This document shows, piece by piece, positions 43,535 to 53,312 of a stretch of 64,000 nucleotides of DNA. Positions within the stretch are counted from its first letter, which is position 1. The number at the start of each line of letters is the position of its first letter. Where the stretch lies: contig CALUIR010000012.1 in the NCBI GenBank assembly GCA_944320785.1, positions 1 through 64,000 of the forward strand, given 5' to 3'. The translations under genes and the position numbers were made by a program. The stretch comes from an uncultured Bacteroidaceae bacterium (GTDB lineage: Bacteria; Bacteroidota; Bacteroidia; Bacteroidales; Bacteroidaceae). The notes below the pieces were generated by a model, which was not told the origin of the DNA, did not search any database, and saw only the letters and a list, made by a program, of their open reading frames with translations.

Positions 43535-45981
43535 AATTCCGGATTTTTATGACTGTCCACAACGATATTTGCCGCCTGCAGCCTTTCGCCTGAAACGGAT
43601 ATCGAGATTTCCCCTTCCTCGTCCGCCGCCTGAACGACAGCCACCATTTTTCCGTTGAACACCCGCATATAATTGGACGCAAAGGAAGTCTGGTCGGTAG
43701 GGTCTCCGTTGCAAAGAGCCTTCAAATGCCCTTTTCCCCGTACCTGCACAAAGAGCAGCGCAGAACTGTGGGGACACAAGTTCCCGTTCCCGTCGACAAC
43801 TTCAACCGTTATGAACGAAAGGTCAGAACCATCAGCGTTTATCTGCCTGCGGTCGGCTGTCAAACGGATTTGCGACGATGCGCTTGCCGTATGGATTGCC
43901 TGCTCCGCACAAATGCTGTCGTTCCCGTCGTATGCAACCACTTTCAGTTCACCAGGCTCATACGGCACCGACTCCCATATCATCCTGTACCGCGTGAACT
44001 TGCCCGAAACGTCCCGCGTCCTCACGCCTTTGCTTTTTCCATTGACGAACAGCTCCACCTTCGGATAATTCGTGTAACACTGGACAGGGATGCTTTTCCC
44101 CTCATATTCAGGCCAAGTCCAATGAGGCATCAAATGCAGAACCGGCTTGTCTGACCACAGACTCTGGTACAAATAATAACGGTCTTTCTTCAGACCCGCC
44201 AAATCGACAATGCCGAAATAGGAGCTTCGGGAAGGCGCGCCCTCGCCATAAGGCGACGGCTCGCCTAAATAATCGAAGCCCGTCCAAACAAACTCTCCAA
44301 GCAAAAACTCATGGTCTTCCTGCTGGGCAAGCTCTGTATCGGGAGCACTGCCCCACGGGACATAATCCATGTCATAACTTGAAACCTGATAGTCGTCATA
44401 CCATGGATTCCAATTGTCTTTAAGAGGAAATTTATAAACGCCCCGGGAACTTACGGCAGAACATGTCTCGCTGCCATACAATATATATTCAGGGTGTTGC
44501 TGATGCTGATTCGCATAATCAAAGTGCTTGTAATTGAATCCGACCAAGTCAACAGCGTCCGCCAAGCCGTTGTCAATGGCAGCCCAATGGTTATTAAAGC
44601 CTGCCGTTGACGGACGTGTCGGATCCTCCCTGTGTACTATGTCTGACAAATAGCGTGCAATCTCGGCACCCCGCTTCTGATCCTGCTCACGCAGCTCATT
44701 GCCTATGCTCCACATGATGATAGAAGGATGGTTTCTGTCGCGGTGAATCAGGCTGACCAAGTCTGTCTCAGCCCAATCCTTGAACAGAACATTATATCCG
44801 TTTCTGCATTTTCCTGCTTCCCATTCGTCAAAAGCCTCAACCTGAACCATCATCCCCAAGCGGTCGCAAATGTCCAACAACTCAACTGCCGGAGGGTTAT
44901 GGCTTGTACGGATGGCATTGCACCCCATTTCCTTCATCATCTGCACCTGACGTTCTATGGCACGCCGGTTGACAGCAGCCCCCAAAGGACCCAAATCATG
45001 GTGCAGGCAAACGCCTTTGATCTTCAGATGCTTTCCGTTCAAAAAGAAGCCCTCATCCTTGTCGTACTTCAAACTTCTGAATCCAAAGACCGTGGTATAC
45101 GTGTCGCACAACCCGCCGTCCGAATAAACCTCGGACACGGCAGTATAAAGGTTCGGCGCGTCCGGACTCCACAAAAGCGGCTTGCGCACCTTGCATTCCT
45201 GTTCAAACAAACACTCCTTTCCGTCGCCGGAAGAAGACGAAGACACGACACCCACACGCTTTCCTTCGCTGTCATACACAGAAGTGCGCAGACGGATTTC
45301 CTGCTTCCCGGCAAAATTATTGACCAATGTCCTGACTTTCACAGTGCCTTTTTCGCCGGACACAACAGGCGTTGTCACATAAGTTCCCCAATGTGCGACA
45401 TGCACCGGAGAAACACGCACCAGACGGACCGGACGGTAAATGCCGGCACCTGTATAGAAACGGGACATCTCAGGCTTATTTCCCGCCCTCACTGCCAAAA
45501 CGTTCTCACCCTGTTTCAGAAAAGAAGTGATGTCAAACGAAAAGGACGAGTAACCGTAAGGACGTTCACCGACATAAGCACCGTTCACGTAAACACGCGC
45601 ATAACTCATCACGCCGTCAAACTCGACATAAAAACGGTCGTTGCCCAAATCGTGGAGATGTATCTCTTTCCGATACCATCCCACTCCCACAACAGGCAAT
45701 GCGCCGGTGCGTCCGGTCAGCAGTTTCGCCTCTTTGTCACCGTTTTCAATGACTTGTGTGAACTGCAAGTCCAGATTCAGATTGAACGGCCCTTCTATCG
45801 CCCAGTCATGCGGCACCAGAACTGTCTCCCAGCCCTCATCATCCAAATCAATATTCTCTCCTCCTGCCACTTCAGCATTGCAGAACTTCCAGTCTCCATT
45901 CAGCGAAACCACTTCACGGCATTCCGCAGAAAAAGTCCGAAGCACAATGCAGACAAGCAAAAACGCTACTTTCTCTTTCAT
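43531..45981 (-). CDS. Glycoside hydrolase family 2 (beta-galactosidase)
   Basis: 816 residues. Signal peptide (about 1-20), SLNGDWKF sugar-binding domain, DVRT-like Ig domain, TIM barrel with GVCLHHDLGPLGAAVN, acid/base Glu in MWSIGNELREQ (about 427) and nucleophile Glu in FLLGEFVWTGFDYLGEP (about 560). C-terminal DUF4982-like and Ig/Big-like domains follow. This architecture is common in Bacteroides beta-galactosidases. Its stop overlaps the esterase start by 4 nt. With the esterase it forms a GC-rich module inside an AT-rich PUL. Confidence 0.92.
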   Translation of the reverse strand: MKEKVAFLLVCIVLRTFSAECREVVSLNGDWKFCNAEVAGGENIDLDDEGWETVLVPHDWAIEGPFNLNLDLQFTQVIENGDKEAKLLTGRTGALPVVGVGWYRKEIHLHDLGNDRFYVEFDGVMSYARVYVNGAYVGERPYGYSSFSFDITSFLKQGENVLAVRAGNKPEMSRFYTGAGIYRPVRLVRVSPVHVAHWGTYVTTPVVSGEKGTVKVRTLVNNFAGKQEIRLRTSVYDSEGKRVGVVSSSSSGDGKECLFEQECKVRKPLLWSPDAPNLYTAVSEVYSDGGLCDTYTTVFGFRSLKYDKDEGFFLNGKHLKIKGVCLHHDLGPLGAAVNRRAIERQVQMMKEMGCNAIRTSHNPPAVELLDICDRLGMMVQVEAFDEWEAGKCRNGYNVLFKDWAETDLVSLIHRDRNHPSIIMWSIGNELREQDQKRGAEIARYLSDIVHREDPTRPSTAGFNNHWAAIDNGLADAVDLVGFNYKHFDYANQHQQHPEYILYGSETCSAVSSRGVYKFPLKDNWNPWYDDYQVSSYDMDYVPWGSAPDTELAQQEDHEFLLGEFVWTGFDYLGEPSPYGEGAPSRSSYFGIVDLAGLKKDRYYLYQSLWSDKPVLHLMPHWTWPEYEGKSIPVQCYTNYPKVELFVNGKSKGVRTRDVSGKFTRYRMIWESVPYEPGELKVVAYDGNDSICAEQAIHTASASSQIRLTADRRQINADGSDLSFITVEVVDGNGNLCPHSSALLFVQVRGKGHLKALCNGDPTDQTSFASNYMRVFNGKMVAVVQAADEEGEISISVSGERLQAANIVVDSHKNPEL

Positions 45982-45986
45982 AAAGC

Positions 45987-48542
45987 TTACAAGGACACAG
46001 GTTTCTCATAATGAATCTGTTCGGACGAAGAACCGACCATAAACACATACTCTCCTTCGGGCGTTACAAAACGATGTTCTTTCTCATCCCAATAACGCAA
46101 ATCTTTTTTGGGAATGGAAATGGTGACATCCGCTGACCTGCCCTTGGCCACATGAACTCTGGAGAATCCGCGCAATTGCTTCAGCGGCATATAAGTGCCT
46201 GTTTCCGGATAACGCACGTAAACTTGGGCAACTTCGTCCCCATCATACTTGCCTCTGTTCAAAATGTCAAATGATACTTCAACAGAATCCGGTTTCACAA
46301 CAATTCCCCGGTCTTTATATTGGAATTTCGAATAACTCAACCCATATCCGAATTCATACAATGGTTTTCCCTCAAAATATTGATAAGTCCGCCCTTTAAC
46401 GGAATAATTGTCAAAATCAGGAACATCATTCAGCGAACGATAATAGGTCAAGGGCAAGCGTCCTCCTGGATTATAATCCCCAAACAAAGCTTCTGCGACA
46501 GCCATTCCTCCTTGTTCACCGGGATACCAAGCGTTCAAAACTGCTGGTACGTTCTCATCTATCCAATTGATCGCCAACGAACTTCCAGCAACAAGTACGA
46601 CTACCGTATTCGGGTTTATTGCATACAATTCCTTTATAAACTCTTGCTGGTCAACCGGCAATTCCAACGTATAACGGTCTTGCCCCTCCCGTTCTATCGA
46701 CTTGTTAATGCCAAGCACAGCCACAACCACATCACATTTGTTTGCAATTTTCCCTGCCTCACCATAATTGTCAAGACGATTTTCAGACTCCGCTTGAGGA
46801 GCTTTCCAATAAAGACCGGCAAAGCAATCTCCTCCATTATCAAAATATTCAACTTTCAACTCATATTCTTTTCCTGCTTCTAAATAAACGATCACTTGAT
46901 CCGTCTGTGCGCTACGTTCAACCCACGAATCAACCAATTTCTTTCCATTCAAAAACAACCGGCAACCGTCATCCGTTTTTAATCCTAAAGTGTAATTGCC
47001 CGAAACAACAGGCTTCAAACTTCCTGTCCAACGGACAGACATGGGAGCATCTGGTTGGAAACGGTCTGGCTTGTTTACCGGATCATAACGCAATTCTTCT
47101 TCCTTACGGACAGATGGAGTACCCTGCAAATGGGTATTTGTGTAATACTCCGCTTTCAGTCCATTGGGGAAATAGTTTTTCGAAACAAATTCAAAATCAT
47201 CATTTGCAGAAACCCAAGGAGCATACAGAACCTGTATATCTTCCTTTTCCGCATACCGCTTGATACCATCTAAAACAGAAACAGGTTCATTCTTTGGAAT
47301 GCCACTGTAGTCACCAAATTCACAATGCCCCGCATTGATACCCACAACACCAATAGATTTAATCTTTTTAGCATTCAGAGGCAAAAAATGTTTTTCGTTC
47401 TTCAATAATACAAGACTTTGACGCGCTGTCTCCAAAGCCAATTCTTGATGCTCCTTGCAGCCTACAACAGAAGGCTCAATCTTATTGTAAGGATTCAATT
47501 CCGGGTCATCAAACAAGCCCAATAACATTCTTCCACGCAAAATGTGATAAGCCGCCGAATCTATTTCAGCTTCTGATACCATATATTGATGATATGCATT
47601 CAGCAAACCTTCTCCATAAACACGGTTGCCACATTCCAAATCAAGCCCTGCTTTAATAGCCAATGTTGCAGCCCCTTCAAGATTCTTCACATATTTATGC
47701 TTCGTTATCATCCATTCAGGAGCGCTGCAATCAGAAACAATATAACCATCAAATCCCCAATCACCCCGCAAAACTTTCTTTATCAAATAAGTGTTTATTG
47801 TGCAAGGCACATCGTTCACCGCATTATAAGCCATCATGATGGATTGTGCATCGCCTTCCACAATACAACGCTCAAAAGATGGCAAATAATATTCACGCAA
47901 ATCCCGTTCAGAAACGATCGCATTACAACTGGAACGATTATGTTCCTCATTATTCACGGCAAAATGTTTGGGAGTAGAAACTGTTTTCAAATAACGAGGA
48001 TGGTTTCCTTGCAATCCTTTCACAAAAGCACATCCCAACACCCCGCTCAAATACGGGTCTTCGCCATACGTTTCAGGTGTACGCCCCCATCTCGGGTCAC
48101 GAGCCATATTGACCGTCGGCGACCAAAACGTTAACAAATCACTGGCACCAGCCAATTGGTCTTTGCCATAATTCAGTTCTTTCCAACGCCCACGTGCTTC
48201 ATCTGAGATTGCCGAAGCCGTTCGATACAACAAGTCCGGATTCCACATGGCTGCCAATCCAATGGCTTGTGGAAAAACAGTAAACTCACCAGGTCGGACA
48301 ACTCCATGCAAAGCTTCGTTCCCATGATTGTATTTGTCTATCTGCAAACGAGGTATCGCCTCTGCATCATTTACCAACAACGATATTTTTTCTTCAATCG
48401 TCAGTTTGGACAACAAATCCATAATCCGTTCATGCTGGGAAAGGTGCATATCCCGGAATTTATCCACAGTCTGTTGAGCTACTCCCATCAACGGTGCCGC
48501 AGAAAGCATACACGACAAACCTATTTCCTTAATCCATTTCAT
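45987..48542 (-). CDS. Glycoside hydrolase family 3 with PA14 insert
   Basis: 851 residues from MKWIKEIGLSC (signal peptide); the frame is open to 48614 but that overlaps GH30. GH3 barrel motifs: NHGNEALHGV, DPRWGRTPETYGEDPYL, STPKHFAVNNEEHNR and nucleophile Asp in IVSDCSAPEW (about 269). A PA14 domain (about 480-600; YTLGLKTDDGCRLFLNGKKLVDSWVER) sits in the C-terminal domain, followed by a fibronectin-III-like end. It is a paralogue of the GH3 at 33.3 kb. The exact beta-sugar is unknown. Confidence 0.92.
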   Translation of the reverse strand: MKWIKEIGLSCMLSAAPLMGVAQQTVDKFRDMHLSQHERIMDLLSKLTIEEKISLLVNDAEAIPRLQIDKYNHGNEALHGVVRPGEFTVFPQAIGLAAMWNPDLLYRTASAISDEARGRWKELNYGKDQLAGASDLLTFWSPTVNMARDPRWGRTPETYGEDPYLSGVLGCAFVKGLQGNHPRYLKTVSTPKHFAVNNEEHNRSSCNAIVSERDLREYYLPSFERCIVEGDAQSIMMAYNAVNDVPCTINTYLIKKVLRGDWGFDGYIVSDCSAPEWMITKHKYVKNLEGAATLAIKAGLDLECGNRVYGEGLLNAYHQYMVSEAEIDSAAYHILRGRMLLGLFDDPELNPYNKIEPSVVGCKEHQELALETARQSLVLLKNEKHFLPLNAKKIKSIGVVGINAGHCEFGDYSGIPKNEPVSVLDGIKRYAEKEDIQVLYAPWVSANDDFEFVSKNYFPNGLKAEYYTNTHLQGTPSVRKEEELRYDPVNKPDRFQPDAPMSVRWTGSLKPVVSGNYTLGLKTDDGCRLFLNGKKLVDSWVERSAQTDQVIVYLEAGKEYELKVEYFDNGGDCFAGLYWKAPQAESENRLDNYGEAGKIANKCDVVVAVLGINKSIEREGQDRYTLELPVDQQEFIKELYAINPNTVVVLVAGSSLAINWIDENVPAVLNAWYPGEQGGMAVAEALFGDYNPGGRLPLTYYRSLNDVPDFDNYSVKGRTYQYFEGKPLYEFGYGLSYSKFQYKDRGIVVKPDSVEVSFDILNRGKYDGDEVAQVYVRYPETGTYMPLKQLRGFSRVHVAKGRSADVTISIPKKDLRYWDEKEHRFVTPEGEYVFMVGSSSEQIHYEKPVSL

Positions 48543-48552
48543 AAATCTTCTT

Positions 48553-49950
48553 TCAAATAACAATCGTATTAAATGACTTCGGAGGCATCTGCAAACAGAG
48601 CCGTCCTTTACCACATTCTATTTCAACGCTTTTCTCCTGCGTTTCCTTATTGACACAAACAATAACGATCTGGCCATTCGAGTTTTGAAAAGCCAACACA
48701 TTCTCGCCTTTTTCCACCTCCAAACGATAAGCACCTGGAGTTACAAAATGGCTTACATGTTTCATCAAATAAAACTCCGGCGTATAAATAGCTTCCTTTG
48801 TTTTCTCATTGATTCTTATCAAAGAATTTTGTTTCCAACCCCACGAACTGTAGCCATCATTTCCCAGCACCAAATTGAAATACATGTAAGAATTAACTCC
48901 GCCGCCCAAGTAAGCCATCATCAAGTCAAATGTATGCTCTGCCGCTGCCCAATCAATAGAGCCGTTGCCACATTCATTCTCTGTCATCATCAGCTTCATG
49001 GAAGGATATTCCTTATGTACCTCTGCAACAATGTCCTTTCCTTCCCATTGAAGCCCTATCCCATGTAGGTAGCGAGAAGCTGCCGGGTCTTGCATCACAC
49101 AATTCAAATCTTCCATTCTATTGCAGTTGAACGTGCCAAACCACAAATCAACATCCAGTTTTCTTTCTTCAAACGTAGGTCCCAAATAATTCCCAATGAA
49201 ATTTGCCATCGACTTGGGCAACCATCTGCAATTCGGCCATTGATTAATGGTATAAGGTTCATTCTGGAACTGCAACATAGAGATGTTTATGCCGCAATCC
49301 TTATAAGCCTCCATTGCCTTTGCCAAATAAAGCGCATAGGCAGATAAATATTCCGGTTTTTGAATGAAATGATCGCCTTCCACTTCATTTTCCTTTGTGA
49401 AGTCATTATGGTCGCCCGCAGAAGTAGCATAATGTTTTGTTGCTTTCATCCAAACAGGAGGACTCCATGGAGAAGCCCAAAGGATAAGGTCTGGATTGCA
49501 TTTCAAGGCCGCTTTCACATAAGGTATCATTACTTTTGTATCACGTTCTATGCTGAAATTGCGCATTTCAAAATCATTCGGCGTTTCATTGAAACTATAC
49601 CAATCGCGGGCAAAGTCATTTGCTCCTAATGGAATACGCCCCCAGTTCAATTTCAATCCTTTTTTGCCAAACAAGTCTTCCAAGACTCCATTTCGCTGTT
49701 TATTGGGCAATGCGGAAAGAGCATCCCATCCTATCTCGCTGAAAGCGCCTCCAAACCCATCAATAATTTGACCTTTAGAATCAGAAATCACGATATCCGG
49801 CTGCTCACCGTCATTTGATTCTACAACCTTCACCACGGTCCGCCTCCAAATGGTTTGCTCAGTTGTTGTATAAACTTTTGCTTTTTGAGCAAAAGACCAT
49901 GAACCGCTTACCAAAAGCAGACTCAATAAAAAAGCACATTCACGTTTCAT
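48553..49950 (-). CDS. Glycoside hydrolase family 30
   Basis: 465 residues from MKRECAFLLSLLL (signal peptide). GH30 motifs: IIDGFGGAFSEIGWDALSAL, RIPLGANDFARDWYSF, LWASPWSPPVWMK, acid/base in MLQFQNEPYTINQWPNC (about 229) and nucleophile in LMMTENECGNG (about 324). A C-terminal beta-sandwich completes the fold. Closest in style to glucosylceramidase/beta-1,6-glucanase subfamilies (GH30_1/3). It may be the only endo-acting enzyme in the PUL, but exo-glucosidase activity is also possible. Start chosen by the signal peptide; an upstream ATG at 49971 exists. Confidence 0.9.
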   Translation of the reverse strand: MKRECAFLLSLLLVSGSWSFAQKAKVYTTTEQTIWRRTVVKVVESNDGEQPDIVISDSKGQIIDGFGGAFSEIGWDALSALPNKQRNGVLEDLFGKKGLKLNWGRIPLGANDFARDWYSFNETPNDFEMRNFSIERDTKVMIPYVKAALKCNPDLILWASPWSPPVWMKATKHYATSAGDHNDFTKENEVEGDHFIQKPEYLSAYALYLAKAMEAYKDCGINISMLQFQNEPYTINQWPNCRWLPKSMANFIGNYLGPTFEERKLDVDLWFGTFNCNRMEDLNCVMQDPAASRYLHGIGLQWEGKDIVAEVHKEYPSMKLMMTENECGNGSIDWAAAEHTFDLMMAYLGGGVNSYMYFNLVLGNDGYSSWGWKQNSLIRINEKTKEAIYTPEFYLMKHVSHFVTPGAYRLEVEKGENVLAFQNSNGQIVIVCVNKETQEKSVEIECGKGRLCLQMPPKSFNTIVI

Positions 49951-49974
49951 AAAAGCATCATATAAAGACAATTA

Positions 49975-52236
49975 CTAATTTTCATTCATTTTCAGTGATG
50001 GAGGAAGATTTTCCACTCCTGTCCCCCATTCTTTGCTGCATTGGTTGCTCATTTCAAGCTTCAATTCACCTCCGTTCATCATATCCTCATGCGTGAACCA
50101 TGCCTTGTTCCATTCAGTTCCATTCAGTTTGGCCGACTGAATGTATTTATTGTCCGTTGAACAATGCCGTGCTTTAATCTTAAATACTTTTCCCCCATCC
50201 AATTTAATCTTGACCGAAGAAAAGAATGGGCTTCCAATATAATAAACTGGCATGCCAGGCGTCACCGGATAAAAACCCATCATCGAGAAAACAACAAAAG
50301 CCGACAAACCGCCCCCATCATCATCACCCGGCATTCCCATCAGGTCGTTTCTGAACCATTGATGCACTAAAGAACGTACCCGGTATTGGGTTTTCCATGG
50401 AGCCTGTGCCGCATTATACAAATAAGGGATATGCAAAGAAGGTTCATTGCCCATCGAAAATTGCCCTACATTACCCGTATGGTCGGGCAATTGCGCATAA
50501 AATTCATATTTGGAACGCCCCAGCCACTCATTAAACATTCCGTCCAGATTATGAATAAACTTCTGTGAACCACCCATCAAACCAATCAAGTCCTTTACAT
50601 TATGCGGTACATCCCAACGATAAATCCAAGCATTATTTTCTCCATAATAATCCCTTGCACCCATGCCCCCAGAAAAACGATAGTCAAAGGGTTCTATAAA
50701 TCTTCCGTCTTTGTCTTTAGGATGGAAAAAGCCCGTCTCTGCATTAAACAAATTCCTGTAATTATAAGAACATTTCAAATAATAATCCGCATCTTCCTCC
50801 AAGCCCAATGCATCCGCTATGCGCGACAAGCACCATTGGTCATAAGCCGTTCCCAAGGTGACAGCCACCGCCTGTCGTTTCTCAAAGTGGTTCACATCCG
50901 GGTAAGTTTCTTTTTCATCCGGGGCAAGTGCCGGAATATACCCTTTCTCTTTATAAAACTCATTCAAGCCGCCCGCCTTGGCACTCGACCATGGTGCCAA
51001 CGTTTTTTCCTCAATGGCTGCCTTTATATACCGATAGGCTTCGTTCAAGTCAAAATCATGCAACCCTTTATACCATGCATCGGCAATAACGGCCGCCCCA
51101 TGGTTGCAATTCATGCGCCGGGAGTCGCCTGTCGCTTCCGGAAAAGTCGGGAACCAATGGTCTTGGCTCCTTTCCGACATTTTCATGAAAGAGCGAATGA
51201 TGTCTGTTTCTTTTTCTTTGTCGAGCAATATCCTCAAAGGATGAGCTGCCCTGTAACTATCCCAAAGCCAATCATCCGTATAATAACAATGTCCTTCATC
51301 CTCATGAACCTTATTGTCGTAAACACTGAAATACCTCCCATCTTCACTGATGTTCACCGGGCGTTCCAAGCAACGGTAAAGAGAAGTGTAAAACACACAA
51401 CGGTCATTCAGCGTTCCGCCTTCCACTTCTATCTTTCCTAACTCTTTATTCCATATCCTACGCCCGGCTTTCGCCACATCCTTTACTGCATAACTTTTGA
51501 TTTCCCGCTGGAGGTTTCTCTTTGCCTGTTCCACGCTTATATAAGAAATCCCGTAACGGACATTCAGGGACAATGTTCCTTGAGGCCATGCAGCGACAAG
51601 GCAAATATCATCCCCCGACACTTTCAGTTGCGACCGATACCAAACATCTTTCTGGAATTTTCCTCCCCAAACAGGCTGTTGGTCCATCTCCATGTAAATG
51701 TACACCTTCAAACCGTTCCAGACATTCTGATAACCAGAAATCACATTGCCAGTCAATTCCAATTCGCCATTTCCGCCATTCAAAATCAAATACGGCGTAT
51801 TCTCTGCCTGCTTGTAATCAAAATGGTAAATCGCTGACTGATGCGACGGCGCAAACTCCACATGAAGTTGCTGGTCACACAAATCTACGGCATAATAATA
51901 AGGTGTCACATGCTCATTGTCATAATCATAATCCACCACACGCCTCAAAACGGATTCATCTCCCTGCACAGGCGAAAGATTAAAAACGAAAGCACCCCGA
52001 TGGCTGATTTGTTGTATCGGAAGCCCGTGAAGCCGATCCGATGTGTAGTCGCCTCTCTGGGGATAAACACGCAACATGCTATTCGGCAAATGCACGATAG
52101 GATAAGTCGGCACCAACAAATGGCTGATATTCCCCATATAAGGATTCACATAATCAACCGGAGCTTGTGCCAACACTTTCAGCACGTCAAAAAAGGCAAA
52201 CACGCACAAGATGAACCGTATAATCTTAATACCCAT
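49975..52236 (-). CDS. Glycoside hydrolase family 92 (alpha-mannosidase)
   Basis: 753 residues from MGIKIIRFILCVFAFF (signal peptide, cleavage about VLAQ). GH92 motifs: PVDYVNPYMGNIS, the Glu motif FSMGNEPSLHIPYLYN (about 595) and MGMPGDDDGGGLSAFVVFSMMGFYPVTPG (about 637). The His after the Glu motif is replaced by Ser-Leu-His, so linkage preference may differ from the second GH92. It lies downstream of an intercistronic hairpin. A frame extension to 52308 would run through that hairpin and is rejected. Confidence 0.92.
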   Translation of the reverse strand: MGIKIIRFILCVFAFFDVLKVLAQAPVDYVNPYMGNISHLLVPTYPIVHLPNSMLRVYPQRGDYTSDRLHGLPIQQISHRGAFVFNLSPVQGDESVLRRVVDYDYDNEHVTPYYYAVDLCDQQLHVEFAPSHQSAIYHFDYKQAENTPYLILNGGNGELELTGNVISGYQNVWNGLKVYIYMEMDQQPVWGGKFQKDVWYRSQLKVSGDDICLVAAWPQGTLSLNVRYGISYISVEQAKRNLQREIKSYAVKDVAKAGRRIWNKELGKIEVEGGTLNDRCVFYTSLYRCLERPVNISEDGRYFSVYDNKVHEDEGHCYYTDDWLWDSYRAAHPLRILLDKEKETDIIRSFMKMSERSQDHWFPTFPEATGDSRRMNCNHGAAVIADAWYKGLHDFDLNEAYRYIKAAIEEKTLAPWSSAKAGGLNEFYKEKGYIPALAPDEKETYPDVNHFEKRQAVAVTLGTAYDQWCLSRIADALGLEEDADYYLKCSYNYRNLFNAETGFFHPKDKDGRFIEPFDYRFSGGMGARDYYGENNAWIYRWDVPHNVKDLIGLMGGSQKFIHNLDGMFNEWLGRSKYEFYAQLPDHTGNVGQFSMGNEPSLHIPYLYNAAQAPWKTQYRVRSLVHQWFRNDLMGMPGDDDGGGLSAFVVFSMMGFYPVTPGMPVYYIGSPFFSSVKIKLDGGKVFKIKARHCSTDNKYIQSAKLNGTEWNKAWFTHEDMMNGGELKLEMSNQCSKEWGTGVENLPPSLKMNEN

Positions 52237-52262
52237 TGAACTTTTTATTGAAATAAGACAAA

Positions 52263-52302
52263 AGGTTCCATGAAGCCTTTTGAAAAAAACTTCATGGAAC
52301 CT
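52263..52302 (-). terminator. Intercistronic hairpin between the SusCD block and the enzyme block
   Basis: AGGTTCCATGAAG (52263-52275) pairs perfectly with CTTCATGGAACCT (52290-52302). On the minus strand it is followed by TTTTGTCTTATTT. It lies 7 nt after the stop of the DUF1735-type gene. Probably a leaky terminator or a 3'-end protecting hairpin. Confidence 0.7.
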
Positions 52303-52309
52303 ACACAAA

Positions 52310-53293
52310 TTAAATACCCATCAATGATTCTGTCCTTGTCATGACTTCCTCTATCGTATGCCATTCTTCATAATCCGCATCCCCATTAGAACCATCACAC
52401 CCGTCTTTCAACAGACGATAACGGTAGTTCAAATAAAATGTCTGCGTCTTGTTCAAGCTCGTCACAACCTCTCCATAGCTGTTCGCATCTGCGCCACCCA
52501 ACATTTCTATCTGAATGGTACCTATCGGCTGATAACTCAATGTATAATCTTCATTGACTATCACCTGCATTGCGCATTTCTCTATTTCCTCTTTTGTCAA
52601 GTTTGCAGGGTCATAAGTATTCATCCCGGCAAAACAACGAATAGAATTCTTCGTCAATGGAACCACATAACGCGACAACGTGAAAGTACCGTAAACGTCA
52701 CGGTCTTCTGAAGCATTATAATAAGACTCCGTGCCACGTGTTCGGTAGATGGTGGTAGAAGCTTGCGTCGCATAATCATTCTTCAAATACACTCGGTACA
52801 TGACAGATGTCTTATCAGGGTTCACCTCGTAATCTGAAACGCTCTTGATGCGCAACGGTATCAGATAAGTAGAATCCGGCGACAGCCCCTCTGCCTTAAT
52901 GTAAATAGGAAGCGTGGCATAATTGTCCTCACTTTCAGCTTTCAACGTCACCGACATTGAAGGTATCCTGTAACGGGCCGGATCCAATTCATGGGCGAAT
53001 TTAGACTCATCAATATCAAAATTCAGACGGTTATATTCAGGCACGGCCTCTTCATCATATTCCAATTCCACCGTCACATCATGCTGAATATGTTCTGTCC
53101 CACCGCAACCTATGCTGACATGCCCAACTGATTCTTCCATATTCAAATCATGCTCCTCAGACATCAACAAGTTGTCATCACTCAACACATAGATTACTTT
53201 CTTATACAATTCGCCTTTGAATTGATCATCCTCATGGCATGCTGTCAAACTTATCGTGGCAGCAAACAGCAAATACATATATTTGTTTTTCAT
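52310..53293 (-). CDS. DUF1735-type surface lipoprotein (SusE position)
   Basis: 327 residues. Lipoprotein signal (MKNKYMYLLFAATISLTAC). The N-terminal Ig-like half (EESVGHVSIGCGGTEHIQHDVTVELEYDEEAVPEYN; RYRIPSMSVTLKAESEDNYATLPIYIKAEGLSPDSTYLIPLRIKSVS) matches the DUF1735/BT_3987-like fold. The C-terminal half resembles DUF4361/DUF4973 modules. It directly follows SusD, so it is a probable surface glycan-binding protein. It has no catalytic motif. Confidence 0.82.
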   Translation of the reverse strand: MKNKYMYLLFAATISLTACHEDDQFKGELYKKVIYVLSDDNLLMSEEHDLNMEESVGHVSIGCGGTEHIQHDVTVELEYDEEAVPEYNRLNFDIDESKFAHELDPARYRIPSMSVTLKAESEDNYATLPIYIKAEGLSPDSTYLIPLRIKSVSDYEVNPDKTSVMYRVYLKNDYATQASTTIYRTRGTESYYNASEDRDVYGTFTLSRYVVPLTKNSIRCFAGMNTYDPANLTKEEIEKCAMQVIVNEDYTLSYQPIGTIQIEMLGGADANSYGEVVTSLNKTQTFYLNYRYRLLKDGCDGSNGDADYEEWHTIEEVMTRTESLMGI

Positions 53294-53312
53294 TTTTTTA
53301 CTCTTTTAATTA

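Noticed and set aside
52237-52308. Earlier start of the GH92 gene at 52308
   Set aside because: It would place the intercistronic hairpin inside the coding region; the signal peptide begins at 52236.
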